Of a DNA stretch of 64,000 bases, positions 57,809 through 64,000 are shown piece after piece. Below the pieces are notes generated by a model. That model saw only the letters and a program-made list of their open reading frames with translations. It was not told where the DNA came from and did not search any database. The stretch comes from Aliiroseovarius halocynthiae (GTDB lineage Bacteria > Pseudomonadota > Alphaproteobacteria > Rhodobacterales > Rhodobacteraceae), in the NCBI RefSeq assembly GCF_007004645.1, contig NZ_ML660019.1, positions 1,596,670 to 1,660,669 on the forward strand, written 5' to 3'. The position numbers and the translations under genes are program-made. Positions within the stretch are counted from its first letter, which is position 1. Every line of letters starts with the position of its first letter.

Positions 57809-59014
57809 TTAAGGTGCAGCTTGAAGTTCAGCCACGACCGTGGCCAGATCTGCGTCGCCGTCCAAATCTGCCAGCGCAAAGTTTTCAAGCAGTTCATCAT
57901 GGGACAATATGATGTTCTTAACAACCGTAGGGCCGTCACCTGCCGGGCCATACGCCGCCCCATTCAAGGCGAAATAGATCGATCCAGCATTGCCCGATCG
58001 CATAACCGCTGCTTGCTCGGTTTTTGGCAGAACGTAATGCTCTCCTGCATCAAGAATCTTTTCGAAAATCACGCTGCCATCGGCAGTCTGGATCCGTACC
58101 CAAGATGGGCGCACAGCAAAGACAGCAACATCCGCTGCATCCGCACCCAGAACCTGCACACCATTTTCAGACGAGGCCTCAGCTAGGCGAGTACTATTCT
58201 CCGGAAGGGTTCCTTCGGCATGGTGAACTTCAGGCGTTTCCAGTCCAGCCCAGACCCCAACCGAGTTGGGGTTCAGCGTTGAGATCGGTGCATCGCGATG
58301 CGTCAGCAACGGAACATCTAACGCCTGAGGTCGATAGAGACGATCCAACGCTTCGACCGTTGGAGGTGTCACAAGACCAGCTGTAACGACGGAGGTACTG
58401 TCATCCGTTTCAATCAGCGCAGACCCGCCAATATCCGGCAATTCCGACAGAACTCCAGGTGTTTGCTCAATCGGCGCGAAATCCACGCGCTGCACTTCCT
58501 TCAGCAGCGCCCAACCACCATAGCCGAGCCCGCAGATCAGCAAAAGCAACATGGAAACTGACCCAATAGCACCCGGTTCAACCCCGTTGAAAACGCTTTC
58601 TCGTTGCGGCACCCAAGTCGCATTGGGATTTGCCAAAGGATCACCGCGAAGATCAGATTTGCGCGGCGTTTTCTTTTCGCTGACCAGACTGTTGGAAAGG
58701 CCGCGATCCACTTCGAAACCTGCCTCCTTACAGAAGGTCGAAAATGCCCATTCCGGGTCAAGTCCCAGATACCGCGCATAAGAGCGCACATAGCCTGCGA
58801 CAAACCCTTGCGAGGCAAAGGCCGTAGGATCTGCGTTTTCGATGGCTGAGATGTAGGACGCCTTGATCTTCAACTCGCGCTGGACATCCAGAAGCGACTT
58901 ACCAAGCGTCGCACGTTCGCCGCGCATCACGTCGCCCAACAGGACCTCGAAGGAATCGAACCCCGTAGGTTGTTCTTCTTCCTCGACCTGAGACGTACTC
59001 CAACGCCCGATCAT
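57809..59014 (-). CDS. RodZ-like helix-turn-helix membrane protein
   Basis: The 401-residue protein has a cytoplasmic HTH_25 domain at about residues 25-95 (TLGKSLLDVQRELKIKASYISAIEN, then GFVAGYVRSYARYLGLDP). A single membrane helix lies near 150-170 (SVSMLLLLICGLGYGGWALL). The periplasmic part ends in a DUF4115-like domain (VRPSWVRIQTADGSVIFEKILDAGEHYVLP). RodZ links the MreB elongation machinery to the wall; here the role is inferred from architecture. Confidence 0.87.
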   Translation of the reverse strand: MIGRWSTSQVEEEEQPTGFDSFEVLLGDVMRGERATLGKSLLDVQRELKIKASYISAIENADPTAFASQGFVAGYVRSYARYLGLDPEWAFSTFCKEAGFEVDRGLSNSLVSEKKTPRKSDLRGDPLANPNATWVPQRESVFNGVEPGAIGSVSMLLLLICGLGYGGWALLKEVQRVDFAPIEQTPGVLSELPDIGGSALIETDDSTSVVTAGLVTPPTVEALDRLYRPQALDVPLLTHRDAPISTLNPNSVGVWAGLETPEVHHAEGTLPENSTRLAEASSENGVQVLGADAADVAVFAVRPSWVRIQTADGSVIFEKILDAGEHYVLPKTEQAAVMRSGNAGSIYFALNGAAYGPAGDGPTVVKNIILSHDELLENFALADLDGDADLATVVAELQAAP

Positions 59015-59124
59015 ACGACTGCTCCTGATGCCTTACATTGTCCTTAGGAAACGATTCGTTGCCAAATCTTGCCCTAAAGGGAAAGTAACACATCACGCAA
59101 AATTGTGTATATTAACTTTTCTAC

Positions 59125-60348
59125 CTACGCAGAAAGTTCGGCGCGATTTAGCTCACAATGTGACCATAGGCTGTCCAGGGCCCGGACCAGCTTGTCCATT
59201 TCATCCGGTCCATGCACCGGCGACGGCGTAAACCGCAGGCGCTCTGTGCCCCGTGGAACGGTCGGAAAATTGATGGGCTGGACGTAAATTCCAAAGCTTT
59301 CCAACAACATATCCGACAGCTGCTTGGTATGGACGGGATCGCCCACGATGACCGGAACAATATGCGAGCCATGATCAATAATTGGCAGCCCCATCCCCTT
59401 CAGGCGGGTCTTCAGGATCTTGGCTTGCGTTTGATGTTGCTCGCGCAGCGCCTGATCTGTCTTCAGATGCTTCACCGACGCAGCCGCTGCGGCCGCCACC
59501 GACGGCGGCAAAGACGTCGTGAAAATGAACCCCGGTGCATAGGATCGCACCGCGTCACACATCTTGGCCGAGGCAGCAATATAACCACCCATCACGCCGT
59601 AAGCTTTGGCCAGCGTTCCATTGATAATGTCGATCCGGTGCGCAAGGTTATCGCGTTCGGTCACCCCTGCCCCGCGCGGTCCGTACATACCCACTGCGTG
59701 GACTTCGTCGATATACGTCAATGCGCCGAATTCATCCGCCAGATCGCAGATCTCTTCAATTGGGCCGAAATCGCCATCCATCGAATACACGCTTTCAAAC
59801 GCGATCAGTTTCGGGGCGGCAGGATCGTCAGCTTCCAGCAGCTCGCGCAGATGGGTCACATCATTGTGGCGGAAGATACGCTTGGCGCCCCCGTTGCGGC
59901 GCACACCTTCGATCATCGAAGCATGATTCAGCGCATCCGAATAGATGATCAGCCCGGGGAACAGCTTGGGCAGCGTCGACAGCGTCGCGTCATTGGCAAT
60001 GTAGGCCGACGTGAAAATCAGAGCGGCTTCTTTGCGGTGCAGGTCGGCCAGTTCGGCCTCTAGTCGCTTGTGGTAAACCGTAGTGCCCGAGATGTTGCGC
60101 GTCCCGCCGGAACCAGCGCCGGTGGCATCGATCGCTTCATGCATGGCCTCAAGCACAGCCGGATGCTGCCCCATGCCCAGATAGTCATTGCCGCACCAAA
60201 CGGTAACCGGTGCTTCGCTTCCATCAGGCTTGGTCCAAGTTGCATGAGGGAACTGCCCTTTGCGGCGTTCAATCTCGATGAAGGTGCGGTAACGCCCTTC
60301 CTCATGCAGGCGCGACAGCGCCTCGTCCAGCTTGTGATCGTAGTCCAA
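59125..60348 (-). CDS. hemA: 5-aminolevulinate synthase
   Basis: This PLP enzyme condenses glycine and succinyl-CoA, the Shemin route to heme and bacteriochlorophyll. I chose a UUG start ([11 protein letters not shown]) because it gives 407 residues, the length of the Rhodobacter enzyme, and GGGAGGG lies just upstream; the open frame extends about 107 codons further without likeness. The PLP lysine is K248 in [23 protein letters not shown] and FTPSPVH are conserved. An FNR-like box and a good -35/-10 pair lie upstream. Confidence 0.95.
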   Translation of the reverse strand: MDYDHKLDEALSRLHEEGRYRTFIEIERRKGQFPHATWTKPDGSEAPVTVWCGNDYLGMGQHPAVLEAMHEAIDATGAGSGGTRNISGTTVYHKRLEAELADLHRKEAALIFTSAYIANDATLSTLPKLFPGLIIYSDALNHASMIEGVRRNGGAKRIFRHNDVTHLRELLEADDPAAPKLIAFESVYSMDGDFGPIEEICDLADEFGALTYIDEVHAVGMYGPRGAGVTERDNLAHRIDIINGTLAKAYGVMGGYIAASAKMCDAVRSYAPGFIFTTSLPPSVAAAAAASVKHLKTDQALREQHQTQAKILKTRLKGMGLPIIDHGSHIVPVIVGDPVHTKQLSDMLLESFGIYVQPINFPTVPRGTERLRFTPSPVHGPDEMDKLVRALDSLWSHCELNRAELSA

Positions 60349-60427
60349 ATTACCCTCCCGGGCCGTTTCATCCTGTTCCCTGCACAGTCTTATACAAGGA
60401 TTCCCCCGCATTACGCATTCAAAAAAA

Positions 60428-60455
60428 CGTATATTGCGCCTGTTCGCTTGCCCAA
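60428..60455 (-). promoter_or_regulatory. Probable hemA promoter
   Basis: On the minus strand TTGGGC and TATACG are separated by 16 bases, 80 to 107 bases upstream of the hemA start. The spacing fits sigma-70. No start site is proven. Confidence 0.45.
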
Positions 60456-60481
60456 CTATCGGGACTGGGGTGGGTTTTACA

Positions 60482-60495
60482 TTGATCCATCTCAA
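60482..60495. promoter_or_regulatory. FnrL-like box upstream of hemA
   Basis: TTGATCCATCTCAA matches the FNR consensus TTGAT-N4-ATCAA at nine of ten positions. Its centre is about 67 bases upstream of the start predicted from the promoter, a position used by class I FNR activation. FnrL control of hemA is known in Rhodobacter sphaeroides. Confidence 0.5.
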
Positions 60496-60617
60496 ACGGA
60501 AGAGATTTCCGTCCTGTCGCGACAACTCGTCCCGGTCGGGATCCAGCCGATCGGATCTGGACAGTCGTGGCCGCAATGATAGGCTTGGCTCAAATTTCCC
60601 GACACCGGAGACACGAC

Positions 60618-61994
60618 ATGTCGCTTGATCACGTATTGAACCGCATTGATGCGGAGCTTCCCGCCGCACTCGACCGCCTGATGGAGCTTCTGCGCATCCA
60701 GTCGATTTCCACCGACCCCGCCTTTGCTGATCATTGCGTGACCGCAGCAGATTGGCTGGTCAATGACTTGAAAACAATCGGCTTTCAGGCCGAGCGGCGC
60801 GACACGCCGGGGCATCCGATGGTGGTGGGTCATGGTGGCGACGGTGACCGGCACCTGTTGTTCTATGGCCATTATGATGTACAGCCCGTGGATCCCCTGG
60901 ACAAGTGGGATCACGACCCGTTTGCCCCCTTCATCGAAGACACCCCCAACGGTAAAATCATCCGTGCGCGTGGGGCATCAGATGACAAGGGCCAGTTGAT
61001 GACCTTTGTCGAAGCTTGCCGGGCCTGGAAAGAGGTGCACGGCGCGCTTCCCGCAAAACTAACGATCTTTTTCGAAGGCGAAGAGGAATCAGGCTCGCCT
61101 TCGCTTGTTCCCTTCATGGAGCAGAATCGCGATGAGCTGAGCGCCGATATCGCGATGATCTGTGACACAGGCATGGTCAGCCCCGGTGTACCGTCGATTG
61201 CCAGCCAATTGCGCGGGATGCTGAAAGATGAGTTCACACTCGTCGGCCCAAAGCTTGACCTGCATTCGGGGCATTATGGCGGCCCCGGCCTGAACCCACT
61301 GCGCGAAATGTCCCGCATCATCGCCAGTTTCTATGATGAAGAAACAGGTAAAGTTGCCATTGATGGGTTCTATGACGGCGTCCACGACACGCCGACCCAG
61401 CAATTGCAGGGATGGGAAAATTCGGGCTTCGACGAAAAAGCCTATCTGGACAATGCAGGCTATACGCAATGCCACGGCGAAAAAGACCGCTCGTGCCTTG
61501 AACAGCAATGGGCGCGCCCAACGCTTGAGGTAAACGGCATCTGGGGTGGCTATAACGGGGTGGGGTCGAAGACGGTGATCCCGTCCGAAGCCCATTGCAA
61601 AATCACCTGCCGTCTGGTGGGCGATATGGACGCTGACAAACTGCGCGACCGCCTCCGCGCACATGTCGAAGCGCAACTGAAGCCTGATATGAAAGTGATT
61701 TGGGACAACGATCTGGAAGGCTCGCCTGCCTCAGTGATGGACATCACCCGGCCCGAATTCAGTGCCGCACAGAAGGCCCTGTCTGACGAATGGAAACGCG
61801 AGGCTGTCTTTGCCGGCATGGGCGGTTCGATCCCGATTGCAGGCTATTTCAAGACGATCCTGGGCATGGAAAGCATGTTGGTTGGCTTTGCCAATGATGA
61901 CGACAAGATCCACTCGCCAAACGAGAAATATGATCTTGAGAGCTTCCATAAGGGCATTCGCAGCTGGGCCCGCATTTTGGCCGAACTGGCGTAA
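60618..61994 (+). CDS. M20 family metallopeptidase (dipeptidase-like)
   Basis: The 458-residue zinc peptidase starts [11 protein letters not shown] with CCGGAG upstream. Metal-site motifs are visible: [31 protein letters not shown] and DLHSGHYGG, with a final His near [15 protein letters not shown]. The size and motifs resemble carnosinase/PepV-type dipeptidases. It is divergent from hemA and ends in a strong terminator. Confidence 0.9.
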   Translation: MSLDHVLNRIDAELPAALDRLMELLRIQSISTDPAFADHCVTAADWLVNDLKTIGFQAERRDTPGHPMVVGHGGDGDRHLLFYGHYDVQPVDPLDKWDHDPFAPFIEDTPNGKIIRARGASDDKGQLMTFVEACRAWKEVHGALPAKLTIFFEGEEESGSPSLVPFMEQNRDELSADIAMICDTGMVSPGVPSIASQLRGMLKDEFTLVGPKLDLHSGHYGGPGLNPLREMSRIIASFYDEETGKVAIDGFYDGVHDTPTQQLQGWENSGFDEKAYLDNAGYTQCHGEKDRSCLEQQWARPTLEVNGIWGGYNGVGSKTVIPSEAHCKITCRLVGDMDADKLRDRLRAHVEAQLKPDMKVIWDNDLEGSPASVMDITRPEFSAAQKALSDEWKREAVFAGMGGSIPIAGYFKTILGMESMLVGFANDDDKIHSPNEKYDLESFHKGIRSWARILAELA

Positions 61995-62034
61995 ACATCC
62001 CGTCTGGTCATACAAGACCCCACGCGCCAACTCC

Positions 62035-62070
62035 GCGCCTCGCCCTATATCGGCGGGGCGCTTTGTTTTG
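62035..62070 (+). terminator. Terminator of the M20 peptidase gene
   Basis: GCGCCTCGCC and GGCGGGGCGC pair across a seven-base loop (one G-T pair), followed by TTTGTTTTG, 40 bases past the stop. Confidence 0.85.
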
Positions 62071-62359
62071 CGGGTGCAGTGCACCACCGCTGGATTTAGG
62101 ATTGGCTTGATAGGGAAAGACGCCGCTGACCTGCCCGACACATGGAGTGTCGAAGACTGAACCGAGACCGCAATAGTTCATTGCCCCCCAATCCGCCCCG
62201 CTCGCAGTTGTCAGGGCCCAAGCGAATTGATTTTCGGACAGGCCGTTAACCCGCCCGGCTAACACGGACCTACAACCAAGGAGCGGCGAAAGAGGGGAAG
62301 AGCCCCAAGCGACTGATGCTGCGTTGTGGGCGCATGTTCACCGCTTGTGAAACAAGCCG
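62071..62359. other. Gene-poor region with a tRNA-Asp-like fragment
   Basis: No supported gene lies here; short frames on both strands lack starts or coding look. On the minus strand a stretch at about 62238-62279 has GGTTGTAG and, about 25 bases on, CGGCCTGTC. These are the two blocks found in the same order in the 5' half of the nearby tRNA-Asp genes. It could be a decayed tRNA fragment or chance. Confidence 0.35.
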
Positions 62360-63217
62360 TTAGCCTTGCTTCTCAGCGAACTCGATGTCAGGGAAGAAGA
62401 CGGCAAGGGCGCTTGCATTTACGCCATCAGATCCGCGCCACCAGATCGCGGGATAACCCCAGTCATTATTGTGCTGACCTGTGTGTTGACGCTGAGATGG
62501 GTTTACAAACTCGCGATCGTAGCTTGGTCTATTCCGAGGCTTCAAGACGCCGGCCATACTCAAAATCTCAATAAGAACACGCCGCTCATCCAGATTAGAC
62601 TTAACAGCCTCGCGAAGTTCGCGGGCCAAAACACTGGGGCTCGCATCATCCGGCAGGTTTGCTGCAATCCCGAGAATAGTCTGGAAAATTTCCACGTCCG
62701 CCTTTGTGGGGCTAATTTGGGGCTCGCGCCTGAATTGCGACAAATCGAACCAAGCGTAAATGACGTCGTCATGCCTCACACCGCCCCACTTATGTCTCTC
62801 AAAGTTTAGAACATTTAGATCTTCTGCCTGTGGTTCGTTGAAGCCATAATGCCCACATACCTGACATTGAACGGCACCAGAGGGTACGGTGCGGATTTCA
62901 CTGGGCGACATTTTGTGATCCGGGAATTGCCTTGCGAATGCAAAACTTCCCAGAGCAGATCTAAGTTCAAGGCGCCTTGATGAAAGACTCGCAAGGAAAG
63001 CATCCCCGACTTCTTTGGGTGTGATTTCCCGCCGCGCTCTGGCCAGCTTGAGGACTAAGTCATCGTGGTCGGTCCTGATGGGATCGAACCAATACCCTTT
63101 GGATTTGGCGTACAGGATGTCATCATCGCTTGCGCCAACCGCAGTTTTGTCGAGCCACCCAGATTTCCAATGTGCATCCAGTAGAATCTTTACGGCTTTC
63201 TTGTCAAAATGCTTCAT
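62360..63217 (-). CDS. Unknown soluble protein, 3' part of a probably frameshifted gene
   Basis: I do not recognise this protein of 285 residues (from MKHFDKKAV). It has a helical N-terminus (KAVKILLDAHWKSGWLDK), a single CQVCGHYG motif near residue 117 and an Arg/Asn-rich C-terminus with NDWGYPAIWWRG. GC is lower than in neighbouring genes. Reading the frame upstream of the ATG gives good coding sequence (FEGRAFEGLEKSIRELENSP), which joins the short ORF before it if one base is added to an A5 run at 63275-63279. The true gene was probably about 330 residues. Confidence 0.6.
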   Translation of the reverse strand: MKHFDKKAVKILLDAHWKSGWLDKTAVGASDDDILYAKSKGYWFDPIRTDHDDLVLKLARARREITPKEVGDAFLASLSSRRLELRSALGSFAFARQFPDHKMSPSEIRTVPSGAVQCQVCGHYGFNEPQAEDLNVLNFERHKWGGVRHDDVIYAWFDLSQFRREPQISPTKADVEIFQTILGIAANLPDDASPSVLARELREAVKSNLDERRVLIEILSMAGVLKPRNRPSYDREFVNPSQRQHTGQHNNDWGYPAIWWRGSDGVNASALAVFFPDIEFAEKQG

Positions 63218-63348
63218 CGGTGAATTTTCCAACTCGCGAATAGATTTTTCAAGTCCTTCGAATGCCCGACCTTCAAAAATATCACCAGAACATCAGCTCC
63301 GTCCGCCAGGCTGACCGCAACGGTGATGTTGTGAATGGTGAATTTCAT
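63214..63348 (-). pseudogene. Short ORF, probable 5' part of the same gene cut off by a frameshift
   Basis: This 44-codon ORF starts MKFTIHNITVAV with GAGTGAGG upstream. It runs in frame to about ADVLVIF, then after the T5 run (minus strand) changes to KVGHSKDLKN and ends by overlapping the next ATG (ATGA). Adding one T to the run would fuse it to the downstream frame. It may instead be a real short coupled gene; programmed slippage seems unlikely because the site does not match a good slippery heptamer. Confidence 0.5.
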
Positions 63349-63550
63349 TAAACCTCACTCAGCGGCCACCCCACGCTGAAAAAGAGGCGATTAGCTGCTC
63401 CATACAGATGTCAAACGTCGGTACGTCAATGGGTTAATGGATGCGTCGGTGTCAAACTATCCTGCAAGGCACAGAAGCAGAAACTTTCCATCAGATACAA
63501 CAGCATACACTACAGTCACGCCTGTCAAAAATTGAGAACTGGAAGTGAAG

Positions 63551-63627
63551 TGGCGCGGTTGACGGGGCTCGAACCCGCGACCCCCGGCGTGACAGGCCGG
63601 TACTCTAACCAGCTGAGCTACAACCGC
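63551..63627 (-). tRNA. tRNA-Asp (anticodon GUC), copy 1
   Basis: Minus-strand fold: acceptor GCGGTTG/CAACCGC, discriminator G, encoded CCA, anticodon arm CCGGC-CTGTCAC-GCCGG giving GUC, T arm GCGGGTTCGAGCCCCGT. It differs from copy 2 by one base in the D arm. The roughly 200 bases between it and the frameshifted gene (63349-63550) show no gene. Confidence 0.96.
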
Positions 63628-63737
63628 GCGTGGCGGCTGGAATAGCCCGAGGTCGCCGAGGGGTCAATGGGAAAAACTGTTATTACTGGTGAAAACTTTC
63701 AACGCTTTCAGCAGGGGCGTTTCAGCACCTAGGAACG

Positions 63738-63760
63738 AAAAAACCCCGCCAAAGGCGGGG
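63738..63760 (-). terminator. Terminator after tRNA-Asp copy 2
   Basis: CCCCGCC-AAA-GGCGGGG is followed on the minus strand by TTTTTT, 18 bases past the CCA end of copy 2. The two tRNA genes are therefore probably separate units. Confidence 0.88.
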
Positions 63761-63777
63761 CTTCTTTCGGGCAGTGG

Positions 63778-63854
63778 TGGCGCGGTTGACGGGGCTCGAA
63801 CCCGCGACCCCCGGCGTGACAGGCCGGTACTCTAACCAACTGAGCTACAACCGC
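63778..63854 (-). tRNA. tRNA-Asp (anticodon GUC), copy 2
   Basis: Same 77-base cloverleaf as copy 1, including encoded CCA, with anticodon GUC. The single difference is A for G on the plus strand (AACTGAGC versus AGCTGAGC), in the D arm. It is 150 bases upstream of copy 1. Confidence 0.96.
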
Positions 63855-63933
63855 TCACTGCCAGTCTTGCGACTGTTTGGGCGTTCTAGGCGTACCCGCC
63901 GGGGGCGTCAAGCGGCCTTTTGCAGTTTTCGAA

Positions 63934-64000
63934 TTATTTTTCGATCACACGGTGCCCATGGTCAGGATGAAGATGGAAAATGATCCCCTGCCCGCCTGGC
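63934..64000 (-). CDS. C-terminal fragment of an unknown gene (partial)
   Basis: On the minus strand a frame enters from the right edge and ends at a TAA (63934-63936). It gives 21 residues including IIFHLHPDHGHRVIEK. The fragment is too short to name. A plus-strand ATG near 63958 is a weaker alternative because it has no ribosome site. Confidence 0.35.
   Translation of the reverse strand, partial: PGGQGIIFHLHPDHGHRVIEK

Noticed and set aside
63551..63854. Direct repeats as attachment sites of an island
   Set aside because: The repeats are two complete tRNA genes with a terminator between them; there is no integrase and no cargo between the copies.

Overview
The window looks like chromosomal DNA from a Roseobacter-group alphaproteobacterium (Rhodobacteraceae). 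The evidence is a 407-residue ALAS-type HemA with a UUG start, a tetrameric sarcosine oxidase operon (soxBDAG), a CcmI-RuvX-DUF1289 run, an alpha/beta-hydrolase-OsmC fusion, a DUF3445 (HODM-like) protein, and moderately high GC with dense, often ATGA-overlapping genes. Most of it is housekeeping. No CRISPR array, complete insertion sequence, prophage or rRNA operon was seen.

Layout. 1-5.0 kb (minus strand): type II fatty acid synthesis (fabD, fabG, acpP, fabF) followed by mltG, with a HisA-like paralogue inside the cluster. 5.1-7.4 kb: an unknown membrane protein, then the rpsF-rpsR-rplI ribosomal operon. 7.5-12.3 kb: bestrophin, a lytic transglycosylase lipoprotein, trigger factor with tRNA-Leu(UAG) just upstream, and the NAD(P)HX repair enzyme Nnr. 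12.5-14.3 kb: glnB-glnA. 14.4-17.0 kb: a small lipoprotein, a DUF3445 protein and the hydrolase-OsmC fusion. 17.1-20.9 kb: alr-mlaE-mlaF and a PqiA-like protein, separated by a low-GC orphan gene. 20.9-29.2 kb: radA, cvpA, purF, an orphan SMI1/KNR4 protein, an SDR, surE-pcm and an NlpD-like LysM/LytM lipoprotein. 29.3-35.0 kb (minus): cpdB, der, bamB and a YfgM-like protein. 35.2-40.2 kb: an RND efflux pair. 40.2-42.5 kb: an Atm1-like ABC exporter divergent from an ArsR regulator. 42.5-47.0 kb: a LysM protein, LOG, RarD, sodB and small unknowns. 47.3-52.6 kb: sarcosine oxidase. 52.8-55.2 kb: ccmI-ruvX-DUF1289 and a small secreted protein. 55.2-60.3 kb (minus): S41 peptidase, ispG, a RodZ-like protein and hemA. 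60.6-62.0 kb: an M20 peptidase. 62-64 kb: a lower-GC patch with an apparently frameshifted gene of unknown function, then two tandem tRNA-Asp genes.

Several groups work together. The fab genes and ACP make acyl chains. GlnB and GlnA sense and assimilate nitrogen. MlaE-MlaF and BamB serve the outer membrane. MltG, the SLT lipoprotein, the NlpD-like protein and RodZ act on the cell wall. SoxBDAG demethylates sarcosine. HemA feeds tetrapyrrole synthesis under a plausible FnrL site.

No clearly new multi-gene system was found. The most interesting items are the ArsR operator lying on its own start codon beside an exporter, the frameshifted gene next to tRNA-Asp, the HisA paralogue with a changed catalytic residue, a three-copy intergenic repeat family placed after stop codons, the orphan SUKH-like gene behind purF, and a low-GC mosaic patch inside nnr. 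Coordinates and starts were read by eye. Family names come from motif recognition, not database searches.
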